64,000 bases of DNA from Mesorhizobium sp. Pch-S (GCF_004136315.1 NZ_CP029562.1:1612001-1676000), one strand, 5' to 3'. Counted from the first letter of the stretch, positions 23,377 through 35,117 are shown. The notes: generated from the letters alone by a model not told the origin. A program made the numbers and translations.

Positions 23377-25913
23377 CAGGCGCGGACCTTCTGCTCGACG
23401 ATCGGCGTGACGATGCCGTGCAGCTTGGCCGGATTGCCGCGCCAGACGGTGTTGGGTTCCAGCACCTCGCCCTTCATGACGAAGCAGTCGACGTCGGCGA
23501 CCGAGCCTTCGCCCATCACCACGGCGTAGTGCACGAAGGCTGCCGGCGCCAGCGTGCAGCCATTGCCGATGCGGATGTAGTCGGACTTGAAGGCGCCCTC
23601 TTCAAGCGAGTGCGCCTGGATCACGCAGCTTTCATTGAGCGTGACGTCGTCGCCGATCTCGACCAGCGAGCGCTCGGTGATGATGGAGCCACCGTCATAG
23701 AGCCGCTTGCCGACCTTGACGCCGACCGCGCGCATGATCAGCGGCTTGAACGGCGTGCCGGCGAACAGGCGCATGATCGGCGAATCCGACAGTTTCCAGT
23801 GTCGTTCATGGCGCCAGAAGATCGGATCGTAGATCGTCGCCATGCGCGGCTTCAGGCGCCGGAAGCCAAGGCTGATGCGCTCCAGGAAGATGTAGAACGG
23901 GATGGCGATCGCCGAGGTCAGGAACACCGCCACGAACAGCGCCGTCTGGCCCCATTCGGTGTAGTAGTTCAGCGCCCGGTCCCAGATCGCAAGCGTCAGG
24001 AACAGGATCAGCCACTGCGAGAACACGAACAGCACGGCAGAAACGCCATTGTGCAGGTTCTTGAGCGGCAGGCGGCGCTTGCGTTCCTCGTCGGAAATCA
24101 ACCCGAGCAATTCCTTGTCGCGGTTGACGATGCGCGGGATCTCGAAGGGCGGCGAGCCGAGCAGGCCGACATTCTCGCGGACCGGGCCGTCGACCGGCAC
24201 ATGCACCTTGGTGCCGAGCAGCACGTTGTAGCCGGTGCGCGAATCCGGCGAGTAGATGATGTTGTTGCCGAAGAAGTTGCGGTCGCCGACCCGCGTGTGC
24301 TCGAGGCGGAACGAGTTGGCCGACTTCTGCATGTTGATCATGAACAGGCCGTCGGAAACCATGGTCTCCGAGCCGATCTCGCTGAGCTGCGGGTTTTCGT
24401 GGCGCTGGTTGGTGCCGAAATTGGAGCCGGTCTGCTCGACCTTGTTCAGCTTCCAGCCGATGGCGCGCAGGTAATAGACGATCGCCGATGAATCGCCGAA
24501 CAGCGTGTTGAGCAGGCGTACATTGCTGACCATCTCCAGCATCGACTGCAGCCAGTAGTGGAAGCCGTAGAGCGAATAGTTGCGGCCCGGCTTCAGGAAC
24601 AGGTTGAACAGGCGCGGCAGGATGGCTGCCAGAAGCACGCCGCCGACGATGAAGCCGGCGACCGTGACCGTGGTGCCGATGGCAACGATGCCGATGGTCT
24701 CCTGGTAGTCGTCGCTGACGTTTTCCCAGAAGGTGTGGAACAAAAGCGGGAACGGCGTGACGATGGTGAACAGGATGACGAGCTGGATCAGCTCGTAGAT
24801 GACGCGGCGCGCGCTGGAGATCGGCACGTTGGAAATCGGCGAATAGTCGGCTGTCGTCGGAATGGCCGGCGAGCCGTGCCAGTGTTCACCGGCCGGGATC
24901 GCCTGGCCGCGATGCAGCGACGAGGCATGGCCGAGCTGCGAGCCGGATTCCATGCGGGTGTCGATATCCAGCGTGGAACCGACGCCGACAAAGGCGTTGT
25001 CGCCGATATGAACCGGCCCGGTGTGGATGTAGCCGGCCTGGGCGCGGAAGCCCAGCACGCTGGATTCCTTGCGCAGGATGGTGTTGTCGCCGATGGTGAT
25101 CAGGTCGGTGCAGACCGGCACGGAACGGCACTCGATCACCGTGCGGTCGCCGAGGCGTGCGCCGAGCAGGCGCAGGTAGAGGCTGTAGAGCGGGCTGCCG
25201 CGGAACAGCACCACCGGCGCGGTACGGATCAGCGTCTTGACGACCCAGAAACGGTAATAGCGCCAGCCCCAGATCGGGAAGGTCTCGGCTTTCCAGCGGC
25301 CGACCAGCACCCATTTCAGGACAACGGCCGCACCCGTCAGGCCGAAGAACATGCCGGCCGACAGGATGACGCAGCGCATGTAAAGCGTGACCGGATCGTC
25401 GAGCGCGTCATAGACCCAGTCGAGGCCGTCGTTGAAAGCCCACAGCGACAGGTAGCTGTAGGCGGCATAGAACACCAGCTGCAGGAAGCCGGTGCCCCAG
25501 TACTGCAGGTTGGTGGCCTTGTGGGTGAGCATCGGCTCGTTGGCCGCGACCGCCACTTCCGCCGGCGCCCGCAGGTGATCCGCCAATTTGGCGACCGTCG
25601 GATGCAGGTAGATGTCGCGCATCGACGCCGTCGACCAGTCCGGCCTGCCACGGACGCGGGCGCAGAAACGGGCCATGAGCAGGGAGTTGGCGCCGAGATC
25701 GTCGAAGAAATGGTCCTCGATCGAGACACCTTCGAACTTCAGGATATCGGCCAGCGTCTCGGCGAGGAACTTCTCGTCGTCGTTGCGGTAGTCGACCATC
25801 GCATTGCCGGCGGTGACGCGAACGCTGGTCGGCTTGGGCAGCTTGCGCAGGTCGGCCTTGTTGGAGACCGTCATCGGGATCGCGTCCAGGCGTTCCAGAT
25901 AGGCCGGCACCAT
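23376..25913 (-). CDS. Pls/PosA-type non-ribosomal peptide synthetase, C-terminal part (downstream of frameshift)
   Basis: This 845-residue frame continues the adenylation gene at 25934. It starts with the end of the A domain (VPAYLERLDAIP, then the A10 region SNKADLRKLPKP with its catalytic-type Lys), then a carrier domain with the phosphopantetheine serine in DDLGANSLLMARF. The rest is the terminal region of the Pls/PosA family: about six membrane helices with two blocks of left-handed beta-helix (hexapeptide) repeats such as IGDNTILRKESSVLGF and IGNGCTLAPAAFVHY. The apparent Met start is not a real start; the frame joins the upstream half near 25950. In epsilon-poly-lysine synthetase, this membrane region links free amino acids iteratively. 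Confidence 0.87.
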   Translation of the reverse strand: MVPAYLERLDAIPMTVSNKADLRKLPKPTSVRVTAGNAMVDYRNDDEKFLAETLADILKFEGVSIEDHFFDDLGANSLLMARFCARVRGRPDWSTASMRDIYLHPTVAKLADHLRAPAEVAVAANEPMLTHKATNLQYWGTGFLQLVFYAAYSYLSLWAFNDGLDWVYDALDDPVTLYMRCVILSAGMFFGLTGAAVVLKWVLVGRWKAETFPIWGWRYYRFWVVKTLIRTAPVVLFRGSPLYSLYLRLLGARLGDRTVIECRSVPVCTDLITIGDNTILRKESSVLGFRAQAGYIHTGPVHIGDNAFVGVGSTLDIDTRMESGSQLGHASSLHRGQAIPAGEHWHGSPAIPTTADYSPISNVPISSARRVIYELIQLVILFTIVTPFPLLFHTFWENVSDDYQETIGIVAIGTTVTVAGFIVGGVLLAAILPRLFNLFLKPGRNYSLYGFHYWLQSMLEMVSNVRLLNTLFGDSSAIVYYLRAIGWKLNKVEQTGSNFGTNQRHENPQLSEIGSETMVSDGLFMINMQKSANSFRLEHTRVGDRNFFGNNIIYSPDSRTGYNVLLGTKVHVPVDGPVRENVGLLGSPPFEIPRIVNRDKELLGLISDEERKRRLPLKNLHNGVSAVLFVFSQWLILFLTLAIWDRALNYYTEWGQTALFVAVFLTSAIAIPFYIFLERISLGFRRLKPRMATIYDPIFWRHERHWKLSDSPIMRLFAGTPFKPLIMRAVGVKVGKRLYDGGSIITERSLVEIGDDVTLNESCVIQAHSLEEGAFKSDYIRIGNGCTLAPAAFVHYAVVMGEGSVADVDCFVMKGEVLEPNTVWRGNPAKLHGIVTPIVEQKVRA

Positions 25914-25933
25914 GTAGTCGGGCAGGCGCCGCT

Positions 25934-27448
<1,515 letters not shown>

Positions 27449-27837
27449 TTTGGATATCGACGTTTCGGGCCTGAGGTTCGCGCGGGACGCGCTCTGGAGA
27501 CGTGCCTTAACCGGTTGTTGCCATTACAACTATGACACTGGGGACCGAAGGCAATTCTGTCTGTGGATTGCGTACGGCAGCGCCCTCTGGTGCTGAATAA
27601 AGGCAAATCTATGCCATAATCGCATGGAGCACGCGAAACCCGTCCATCGGGGGCGGCAGCCATATCCATGCCCTTGCCACAATTTGGTTTAAACGCTCTC
27701 CGGGTTTTGCCGCGCCAGATGGATCTGCGTGGCTTCGTCCATGTTTCGTCAGCTTAACTTATTGTTTTGTCGCAGGTTCTCATCGCAAAGCCGTCGGTTG
27801 CCTTTGCGTGGCTTGCCCAGGGGTTGCAACAAAGATC
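27449..27837. other. Divergent promoter region between the NRPS operon and lpiA
   Basis: No gene. It is relatively AT-rich for this genome (27600-27780). A small inverted repeat GTTGT (27514-27518) / ACAAC (27526-27530) lies 65 bases before the NRPS start. No convincing -35/-10 pair could be fixed for lpiA, although CTTAACTTATTG near 27755 is a possible AT-rich core. Confidence 0.5.
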
Positions 27838-30456
27838 ATGAATGACGCCGACGCTCAGGTCGACGAGCAGAATCTCGGCAGCGGTCTCTCACGAATAGTT
27901 GACCGCATCGTGGAGCCGCGCGTGCTCGGGCCGATCGTCGGCGCGGTCGCCGTCGCCATCGCATTCCTGTTCATCCACGAGATCGGCGGCAAGATCCGAC
28001 TCAACCACATCATCGACGCCGTCGCCTCAACGTCCCTTGCGACGGTGGCACCGGCGCTTGCCTTCACGCTGGTCAGCCTGATGGCGATGGCGCTGTACGA
28101 CGTCATGGCGATCCGGCACATCGCGCCCGACAAGGTGCCGACCCGTCTTGCCCTGTTCGCGGGCTTTGTCGGCTACGGTTTTTCGAACGCGATCGGCTTC
28201 CACGTCTTCGTCGGCGGCCCCGTCCGCTACCGCATCTACCAGTCGGTCGGGCTGGACGCCGCCGATGTCGGCAGGATCGTCGGCGTCTCCTTCCTCACCT
28301 TCTGGGGCGGCCTGCTCACCATCGTCGGCATGGCGATGCTGTTCGATCCGGTAGGCGTGCCGGCGCTCAGCCTGGTTTCGCCGGTCGACGACCGCATCAT
28401 CGGCGGCGGCATCCTGGCCGGTCTCGCGCTCGTGCTGTTGTGGCTGGCACGCGGGCGGCGGCAGGTCTCCGTGCTCGGCTGGACATTCCCGTTCCCTTCG
28501 GCGCGCAGCGCGGCGGTGCAGATCCTCATCGGCGCGGTCGACATCGGCGCCGCGGCGGCGGCACTCTACGTGCTGCTGCCGGCCGACGTCGCGCCGGCAT
28601 TCACCGTGTTCCTCGCGCTGTTCGCCCTTGCGATCATCGCCACCGTGGTCAGCCATGCGCCCGGCGGCCTCGGCGTGCTGGAAGCGACGATCCTGTTCGG
28701 GCTCGGCGTCGGCGCCCGGCCCGACGTCATCGCGGCACTCGTCGTCTTCCGCATCGTCTACTACCTGTTCCCGCTGGCACTGGCGGCGCTGGCCCTGCTC
28801 GTGTTCGAAATCTACCGTGTCCGCAGCACGGTTTCGAACGTGGCGGGCCGAACGCTGGCGCTGACCCGGCACATCGTGCCGCCGATCAGCGCGACGCTGG
28901 TCTTCGCCGGCGGACTGGTGCTGCTGTTTTCAGGCTCGGTTCCGGCCGTCAGCGATCGCACCGACTGGCTGAGCGATATTCTTCCCCTGCCCTTTGCCGA
29001 AGCGTCGCATCTTCTGGCCAGCGTCACCGGCCTGCTGCTCATCATCATCGCACGCGGCCTTTATCGCCGCATCGCGCTGGCACGCTTCGCGGCCATCGTC
29101 CTGCTTCTGACCGGCGCCGTCTTCTCGGTGCTGAAGGGGCTGGACTGGGAAGAAGCGATCGTGCTGGTGGCGGTGGCAGGTGCTCTGTTCATCTACAGGG
29201 ATGCCTTCTACCGCAAGGGTGACTGGCGCTCGTTCCGGCTCGACACAACCTGGATCGGACTGCTGTCCATCGTCGTGACCGCCAGCATCATCGTCGGACT
29301 GCTGGCCTACCGCCATGTCGAATACCAGTCTTCGCTGTGGTGGGAGTTCGCCTGGGACGGCGACGCGCCGCGCTTCCTGCGCGCCACCATGGCCATGGCC
29401 ATCGTCGCCGCCGCACTGGCCATCGACACGGTCATCAACCGCCCCGCCCATCCCAAAAGCCCAGGCCGGGTCGCCGTGCCGGATGCGGTTCGACGCATTC
29501 TCGAGACGTCTTCCGGCACGGAGCCATGCGTCGCCCTGCTTGGCGACAAATCCTTCATGATCTCGCCTTGCGAGAAAGCCTTCCTGATGTACGCGCGATC
29601 CGGCAACAGCTGGGTGACGATGGGAGATCCGGTCGGCGATGCCCAGGCCGGCAGGACGCTGATCTGGCGTTTCGCGGAAGCCGCTGACCAGGCCGGTGCG
29701 CGCGCCGTGTTCTATTCGATCCAGCCGGAATTCCTGACCCACTATCTCGACATGAGCCTGGCCATCCTGAAGATCGGCGAAGTGGCGCGCGTCGGATTGA
29801 CCGATTTTTCGCTCGAAGGCGCCATCCGCCAGCCGCTCCGCTACGCCTATGGCAAATCCGGCCGCGAAGGGCTCACCTTCTCGGTCATCCCCAAGGCCGA
29901 CGTCGCCAGCGTCCTGCCCGAACTGCGTGCGGTCTCCGACGAGTGGATGGGCAAGAAGCACGGCAGCGAGAAGGGTTTTTCGCTCGGCTATTTCGACGAC
30001 GACTACATGCGCGAATTCGACTGCGCCGTGCTGCGCAAGGGCGACGAGATCGTCGCCTTCGCCAATCTGTGGCGCAGCGGCGACGGCGAGGAGCTGTCGG
30101 TCGACCTGATGCGCTACAAACGTGGCGTCTCCAAGATCATGATGGACGCGCTGTTTGCCCACATCCTGCTGCTTGGCAAGGCGGAGGGCTACAAATGGTT
30201 CAACCTGGGGGCAGCGCCGCTGTCCGGGCTCGCCGACCATCCGCTCGCCTCGACCTGGAACCGCATCGGCACCTTCATCTACAAGCGCGGCGATGAAATC
30301 TACAATTTCGAAGGCCTGCGCGCCTTCAAGCAGAAATTCGACCCGGTGTGGACGCCGCAATATCTGGCCTGCCCCGGGGGACTGGCCATGCCGCAGATCC
30401 TGCTCGATATTACGACCTTGATTTCCGGGAACCCGATCCGAATCTTCAAACGATGA
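27838..30456 (+). CDS. lpiA: Lysyl-phosphatidylglycerol synthase/flippase (LpiA/MprF)
   Basis: An 872-residue two-part membrane protein. The first ~540 residues carry about 14 hydrophobic helices (flippase domain, e.g. GFSNAIGFHVFVGGPVRYRI and SHAPGGLGVLEATILFGLG). The last ~320 residues are the cytosolic DUF2156 transferase, with MISPCEKAFLMYARSGNSWV, GDPVGDA and KWFNLGAAPLSGL, which adds lysine from lysyl-tRNA to phosphatidylglycerol. The product lowers the negative surface charge and helps against cationic peptides and acid. I prefer ATG 27838 over a GTG at 27808. Its stop overlaps the acvB start (ATGA), the conserved lpiA-acvB pair of rhizobia and Agrobacterium. Confidence 0.93.
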   Translation: MNDADAQVDEQNLGSGLSRIVDRIVEPRVLGPIVGAVAVAIAFLFIHEIGGKIRLNHIIDAVASTSLATVAPALAFTLVSLMAMALYDVMAIRHIAPDKVPTRLALFAGFVGYGFSNAIGFHVFVGGPVRYRIYQSVGLDAADVGRIVGVSFLTFWGGLLTIVGMAMLFDPVGVPALSLVSPVDDRIIGGGILAGLALVLLWLARGRRQVSVLGWTFPFPSARSAAVQILIGAVDIGAAAAALYVLLPADVAPAFTVFLALFALAIIATVVSHAPGGLGVLEATILFGLGVGARPDVIAALVVFRIVYYLFPLALAALALLVFEIYRVRSTVSNVAGRTLALTRHIVPPISATLVFAGGLVLLFSGSVPAVSDRTDWLSDILPLPFAEASHLLASVTGLLLIIIARGLYRRIALARFAAIVLLLTGAVFSVLKGLDWEEAIVLVAVAGALFIYRDAFYRKGDWRSFRLDTTWIGLLSIVVTASIIVGLLAYRHVEYQSSLWWEFAWDGDAPRFLRATMAMAIVAAALAIDTVINRPAHPKSPGRVAVPDAVRRILETSSGTEPCVALLGDKSFMISPCEKAFLMYARSGNSWVTMGDPVGDAQAGRTLIWRFAEAADQAGARAVFYSIQPEFLTHYLDMSLAILKIGEVARVGLTDFSLEGAIRQPLRYAYGKSGREGLTFSVIPKADVASVLPELRAVSDEWMGKKHGSEKGFSLGYFDDDYMREFDCAVLRKGDEIVAFANLWRSGDGEELSVDLMRYKRGVSKIMMDALFAHILLLGKAEGYKWFNLGAAPLSGLADHPLASTWNRIGTFIYKRGDEIYNFEGLRAFKQKFDPVWTPQYLACPGGLAMPQILLDITTLISGNPIRIFKR

Positions 30457-31781
30457 AAATCCTCGCCTCCGTCCTCTCCCTGCTGATCTCCTTCTGCTTT
30501 ATCGGGCTCGCCACCGCGCAATCCGATGCGCCGGCGTCGACGCTTTCCGTCGAGCGGTTGCAGAATGTGCGGCTGCTGCCCGCGAAAGGCGACGCCAAGG
30601 CGATGGTGGTCTATTTCTCCGACCGCAGCGGGTGGAGCCCTGCGGACGACGCGACGGCGTCCGCACTCAGCGACGACGGCAATGTCGTGCTCGGCGTCGA
30701 TCTTGCCGCCTATGCCCGGGAGCTGGACAAGGCGGACGGTGTCTGCCTCTACGTCGTCGGCGAGATCACCGACCTTGCCCAGACCGCGCAACGCCAGCTC
30801 AACATCCAGACCTATCTGCCGCCGATCGTTGCCGGCACCGGCGAAGGTGCGACGTTCGCCTATGCGGCGCTCGCCGATGCGCCGGCCAACACGCTGGGCG
30901 GGGCCGTCGCTTCCGGCTTTGCCAACCGGCTGACGCTGCGGCTGCCGTTCTGCCCCGGCTCGACGGCGAGCAAGACCGCCGACGGCAAGGCCTACAGCTA
31001 TGCCTTCGACAAGGCGATGCCGGAAGCGGCGAGCCTGTTCGTCGCCGCCGACACGCTGGATGCGTTCCGCACACAGGCCGCGCAGCAGTCCAACATCACG
31101 GTGGAGGCGCTCGACAGCGACAACGCCGCCACGCAGCTGGTCGGCACTGTCTCCGCGCTGGTCGATGCGAGCTCGCCGTTCGGCAAGCTGCCCGCCATCG
31201 ACCTGCCGTCGACGACGCCGCCCAAGGCGGTCGCCATCTTCATTTCGGGTGACGGCGGCTGGCGCGACATCGACAAGACCATGGGCGAATGGCTGTCGAC
31301 GCAAGGCATTCATGTCGTCGGGCTGGATGCGCTGCATTATTTCTGGTCGAAGCGCACGCCGCAGGAGCTGGCCGCCGACATCACCACGCTGGTCAAGGAT
31401 GCCGACCCGCAGGCGAAGCTGCCGGTGATGCTGATCGGCTATTCCTTCGGTGCGGACACGATCCCCTTCGCCTATCCGCTGCTCTCGAAGGAGCTGCAGG
31501 ACCGGACCAAGGTCCTCGGGCTGATGGCGCCGAGCCTTTCCACCTCGATGCAGGTCACCATCTCCGGTTGGCTCGGCATCGACGACAGCGGCTATCCGGT
31601 GCCGCCCGCGATCGCCGCCCTGCCGAAGGACAAGGTGCTGTGCATCTACGGCAAGGAAGACGACGAGGGCGGCTGCGAGGACCCGGCCGTGAAGGACATC
31701 ACCAAGATCGAGACCGATGGCGGCCATCATTTCGACGGCGAGTACACCGACATTGCAAAGCGGTTCCTCGACAAGCTCTGA
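30453..31781 (+). CDS. acvB: AcvB/VirJ-family periplasmic hydrolase
   Basis: A 442-residue exported protein with a signal peptide (MKILASVLSLLISFCFIGLA, cut near TA|QS). The second half is the VirJ alpha/beta-hydrolase domain: AIFISGDGGWRDIDKTMGEW, then the nucleophile elbow GYSFGA with Ser331, and the late GGHHFDGEY holding the likely His. In Agrobacterium, AcvB has been shown to hydrolyse lysyl-phosphatidylglycerol made by the partner LpiA, so the pair tunes the cationic lipid level. It overlaps lpiA by four bases. Confidence 0.92.
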   Translation: MKILASVLSLLISFCFIGLATAQSDAPASTLSVERLQNVRLLPAKGDAKAMVVYFSDRSGWSPADDATASALSDDGNVVLGVDLAAYARELDKADGVCLYVVGEITDLAQTAQRQLNIQTYLPPIVAGTGEGATFAYAALADAPANTLGGAVASGFANRLTLRLPFCPGSTASKTADGKAYSYAFDKAMPEAASLFVAADTLDAFRTQAAQQSNITVEALDSDNAATQLVGTVSALVDASSPFGKLPAIDLPSTTPPKAVAIFISGDGGWRDIDKTMGEWLSTQGIHVVGLDALHYFWSKRTPQELAADITTLVKDADPQAKLPVMLIGYSFGADTIPFAYPLLSKELQDRTKVLGLMAPSLSTSMQVTISGWLGIDDSGYPVPPAIAALPKDKVLCIYGKEDDEGGCEDPAVKDITKIETDGGHHFDGEYTDIAKRFLDKL

Positions 31782-31799
31782 GCCATGCACGCGGCAGGA

Positions 31800-32426
31800 T
31801 CACGACGGGTCGCAAGGCCGCCACGTCAGGTCCCAGTCCCGGCTCTGGCTCAGCACGAGATCGGCATTGCGCAGATCGTTGCCTTCGACCTTCTGACGCG
31901 CGGCATCGGCGGAGAAACCCAGGTCGAGCCAGCGGCTCATCAGGCGGCGCTGCAATTCCTGGCGCGGCACCTCGATGAAGACGGTGCAGTCGAAATGCTG
32001 CCTGAGCAGCGACCACGGACCTGTGCCGAGAGCGAGGTAGTTGCTTTCGACGATGACATGTCTGACGTCCTCGCCGATCATCACGGCGCCGGCGCGGGCG
32101 ACGTCGAGCGTGCGGTCGAAAACCGGTGCGATGACGTCGGGCTCGCTGTTCCTGATGCGCCGGAGCAGGAAATCGAGACCGCGGCAGTCGAACGTATCGG
32201 GCGCGCCTTTCCAGGCTCTCCGGCCCAGCCGGTCGAGCAGGACGTTGTCGAAGTGAAAGCCATCGGCCTGCACGACCGCGGCGCTGCCCGGCGGCAGTGC
32301 AGCCGCCAGCGCTTCCGACAGGGTCGACTTTCCCGAACCCGGCGGTCCGGCGAGAGCTGTCAGATAACGCCTGGAGTGCTGTGCGCGGTCGACGATGGTC
32401 GCCGCCAGTTCCTCTACCGTCGACAT
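31800..32426 (-). CDS. P-loop sugar/nucleoside kinase-like protein (FrcK/uridine-kinase type)
   Basis: A 208-residue kinase with Walker A GPPGSGKST (residues 27-35), a substrate segment ADGFHFDN typical of the phosphoribulokinase/uridine kinase/pantothenate kinase fold, and a late arginine-rich lid RRLMSRWLDLGFSADAARQK. Proteins of this group follow sugar ABC genes in rhizobia (for example FrcK after frcBCA). It starts two bases after the aldolase stop and closes the leftward sugar operon, so it probably phosphorylates the sugar that operon imports. Confidence 0.82.
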   Translation of the reverse strand: MSTVEELAATIVDRAQHSRRYLTALAGPPGSGKSTLSEALAAALPPGSAAVVQADGFHFDNVLLDRLGRRAWKGAPDTFDCRGLDFLLRRIRNSEPDVIAPVFDRTLDVARAGAVMIGEDVRHVIVESNYLALGTGPWSLLRQHFDCTVFIEVPRQELQRRLMSRWLDLGFSADAARQKVEGNDLRNADLVLSQSRDWDLTWRPCDPS

Positions 32427-32428
32427 GA

Positions 32429-33082
32429 TCAGCCGATCTTCTGTCCGGTCTTGGCCCAGTCGGCGAGGAACTGTTCGAGCCCCTTGTCGGTGAGCGGATG
32501 CTTGACCAGGGCCTTCAGCGTGGCCGGCGGGATGGTGGCGACGTCGGCGCCGATCAGGGCGGCGCGCTTGACGTGGTCCGGCGTGCGGATCGAGGCGGCC
32601 AGGATCTCGGTGTCGAAGCCGTAATTGTCATAGACCTGACGGATCTCGGCGATCACTTCCATGCCGTCGAAGCCCATGTCGTCGAGACGACCGATGAAGG
32701 GCGAGATGAAGGTGGCGCCGGCCTTGGCGGCAAGCAGCGCCTGGTTGGCCGAGAAGCAGAGCGTGACGTTGACCATGCGGCCTTCGGCACGGATGGCGCG
32801 GCAGGCCTTGAGGCCGTCGAGGGTGAGCGGCACCTTGATGCAGACATTGTCGGCGATCCTGGCCAGCACCTTGGCTTCCTTCATCATGCCGTCGAAATCG
32901 GTGGCGGTGACTTCGGCCGAGACCGGACCTTCGACGATGTCGCAGATCTGCTTCGTGACCTCATCGATCTTGCCGCCGGACTTCAGGATCAGCGACGGGT
33001 TGGTGGTGACGCCATCGAGCAGGCCCAGCGCGTTGAGCTCCTGGATTTCCTTCACATCTGCGGTGTCGACGAAGAATTTCAT
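32429..33082 (-). CDS. fsa: Fructose-6-phosphate aldolase / small transaldolase
   Basis: A 217-residue class I aldolase of the FSA/TalC group: [30 protein letters not shown], and the Schiff-base Lys83 in CIKVPLT, with [12 protein letters not shown] near the end. Length and motifs match the short family rather than full transaldolase (~320 residues). Depending on subtype it cleaves or transfers dihydroxyacetone from sugar phosphates. It may serve general metabolism, but its place inside an ABC sugar operon, next to a kinase, suggests a dedicated catabolic step. Confidence 0.93.
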   Translation of the reverse strand: MKFFVDTADVKEIQELNALGLLDGVTTNPSLILKSGGKIDEVTKQICDIVEGPVSAEVTATDFDGMMKEAKVLARIADNVCIKVPLTLDGLKACRAIRAEGRMVNVTLCFSANQALLAAKAGATFISPFIGRLDDMGFDGMEVIAEIRQVYDNYGFDTEILAASIRTPDHVKRAALIGADVATIPPATLKALVKHPLTDKGLEQFLADWAKTGQKIG

Positions 33083-33224
33083 GACTGTTCATTCCTGTTT
33101 GCATGGGAAGGGTTTTGGCCAGTGCCTGGCCGGTCGAGGAACCGCCGTGGTGCCCCCACCGCGAACGTCCTCAAAAGGCATGCCGCAGGGAGCAGCGGCC
33201 GGCACTGGCCAAACTGGTTCGGGC

Positions 33225-34010
33225 TCACGCGGTCACCGCCGGATCCTTTCCGGAAGCCCACAGAACCATGTTGCTCATCAGCCTGCCGTAGTGCGGCCAG
33301 TCGAGGAATTCCGCCGACAGCCAATGCGGACCGATGTCGGTCGTCCATGCCACGGTGCGGCCCTTGCCGATGCAGCGCGTGGCAAGCAGCGGCCAGAGGC
33401 CGTTGCGATGGCTGCAGGTCGCCACCAGGGTCGAGGAGCCGTCATAGCGAAACGACACCTTGTTCAGTCCGAGAATGGCCGGCAGCGGTTCCTCGATCCC
33501 GGCCAGGATCGGATGCGTGTCGCGACGGATCGCTGGCGTCAGGCCCTCGGGTACTTCGAGACCGTCGCTGTAAGGCAGGCACCGCACCGGAAGCACGTCT
33601 TCCACCGGCGTGTCGAAAAACTTCGCGCCGCCGAACATGCCCTGGAAACCCATATAGCCACCGGCCATGACCAGTCCGCCGCCGGCCTCGACATAGCTTT
33701 TCAGGACCTCGAGGCGGTTCACGCTGCAACGCCCGAGGCGCGTTTCGGGGGTTATCAGCAGCGAAAGCGCACCGACGTCGGAGACGACGACGGCGCCGTA
33801 CTGCCGAAGGGCTTCGACGGAGGTCGGGAACTCCGAACCACATTGTTCGGAGCCGATCTGGGTCACCGCGACATCGGCTTTTGCGAGGGCCGTGTTGAAG
33901 GCAACCGCGCCATTGGTCTGCGAGGCGCTGGCGATCACGTCACCGCCCACCGCAACCAGTGTCGTGGCCCGGAACGTTTCGCCGGCCAGCAGTATCTTCA
34001 AGGCTGCCAT
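33225..34010 (-). CDS. GATase1-like domain protein (PF07090 type)
   Basis: A 261-residue cytosolic protein resembling the putative glutamine-amidotransferase/ThuA-like group: MAALKILLAGETFRATTLVA at the start, AVVVSDVGALSLLI, AGGGLVMAGGYMGFQGMFGG and RTVAWTTDIGPHWL. Members are frequently encoded beside sugar ABC transporters in rhizobia, but their reaction is unknown. I see no clear Cys nucleophile in an amidotransferase elbow, so amidotransferase activity should not be assumed. The gap to the aldolase gene is about 140 bases and holds no gene. Confidence 0.78.
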   Translation of the reverse strand: MAALKILLAGETFRATTLVAVGGDVIASASQTNGAVAFNTALAKADVAVTQIGSEQCGSEFPTSVEALRQYGAVVVSDVGALSLLITPETRLGRCSVNRLEVLKSYVEAGGGLVMAGGYMGFQGMFGGAKFFDTPVEDVLPVRCLPYSDGLEVPEGLTPAIRRDTHPILAGIEEPLPAILGLNKVSFRYDGSSTLVATCSHRNGLWPLLATRCIGKGRTVAWTTDIGPHWLSAEFLDWPHYGRLMSNMVLWASGKDPAVTA

Positions 34011-34068
34011 TGTGCTGGAAACTCCTTCGGGGAGCGGAGGCGCGCGGGTGCGCCCCCGCCGTGACCGA

Positions 34069-35070
34069 TCAGAACTTGAATTCGGCGAGGTTTTCCGGCG
34101 TGACGATCTTGGCCGGTCCGAGGATCAGTTCGCCCTTGGCACCGATCGTGTATTCACCGAGCCGCCCTGCCGAGAACTTGTCGCCCTCCTTGCCGGTGAT
34201 CTTGCACTGGGCCAGCGCCTGGGCGGTCTGGTAGGTGAGGTAGCCGAGATCGGAAACGTTCCACCAGATGTCCTGGGCGGCGCCATCCTTGATGTATTTC
34301 GCGATCAGCGTCGCCGGCGCCAGGCCGGTCAGCTTGACCTTGCCGATCATGCCGGCTTCCTCAAGCGCGCGGGCCGCCGCAGGCAAGCCGATGCCGGCAG
34401 GCACGATGATCGCCTTCAGGTTTGGAAACGCCTGCACCAGGGCCAGCGCCTGCTGCTGGTTGACCTGCTCGCTCTCCTCGCCATAGGCAACCTGCACCAG
34501 CTTCATCTTGGCGAATTTCGCATCGCCGGCCAGCTTGCCCTTGATCAGCTCGATCCAGGCGTTCTGGTTGGTGGCGGTCGGCGTCGACGAGAGGATCGCG
34601 AATTCTCCTTCGCCGCCGGTGAGGTTGAAGGCGCTTTCCAGCATCATCTCGGCCAGGCTCGAGCCGAGCGCCTGGTTGACGAAGATCGAACGGGCATCCG
34701 CCGCGACATCGGAATCGTAGGAGATGATCCTGACGCCCTGCTTGGCGGCGCGTTTCAGCGCCGGCGCAACGGCATTGGCGTCATTGCCGGAAATGGCGAT
34801 CACGCCGACCTGCTGCGACACCAGGCTGTTGATGAACTCGATCTGGGCATCGGCGGTGGCCTGGGAAGGCGCAACCTGGATTGCCTTGCCGCCGATCTCC
34901 TTGGCGGCCTCCTCGGCGCCCAGCTGGGCTGCCTTGAAGTAGGGATCGGTGTCCAGCTTGGGCAGGAAGCCGACGGTCACCGGCTCCTTGGCGCATTCGT
35001 CCGCGGTGGCGAATGTCGTCGGGACGAGAAAGGCGGCCGTTGCAAGAAGGGCCAGACCAAGAGATTTCAT
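34069..35070 (-). CDS. Periplasmic binding protein, LsrB/RhaS-like
   Basis: A 333-residue exported binding protein. The signal peptide is MKSLGLALLATAAFLVPTTF, cut near ATA|DE. The mature part starts VTVGFLPKLDTDPYFKAAQL, then INSLVSQQVGVIAISGNDAN and GVRIISYDSDV, the pattern seen in LsrB (autoinducer-2) and rhizobial RhaS (rhamnose) binding proteins. ATG 35070 is chosen because AAGGAGGAGTAAC precedes it. It feeds the permease pair and fused ATPase encoded upstream. Ligand remains open: rhamnose, another deoxysugar or an AI-2-like compound. Confidence 0.9.
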   Translation of the reverse strand: MKSLGLALLATAAFLVPTTFATADECAKEPVTVGFLPKLDTDPYFKAAQLGAEEAAKEIGGKAIQVAPSQATADAQIEFINSLVSQQVGVIAISGNDANAVAPALKRAAKQGVRIISYDSDVAADARSIFVNQALGSSLAEMMLESAFNLTGGEGEFAILSSTPTATNQNAWIELIKGKLAGDAKFAKMKLVQVAYGEESEQVNQQQALALVQAFPNLKAIIVPAGIGLPAAARALEEAGMIGKVKLTGLAPATLIAKYIKDGAAQDIWWNVSDLGYLTYQTAQALAQCKITGKEGDKFSAGRLGEYTIGAKGELILGPAKIVTPENLAEFKF

Positions 35071-35117
35071 GTTACTCCTCCTTTGGTTTTCGGGTCTTGT
35101 GGGTGGGGATGGATCGA

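Noticed and set aside
33083..33224. Extra small gene between aldolase and GATase1-like gene
   Set aside because: Frames present lack a start with a ribosome-binding site and show shadow composition; treated as intergenic.
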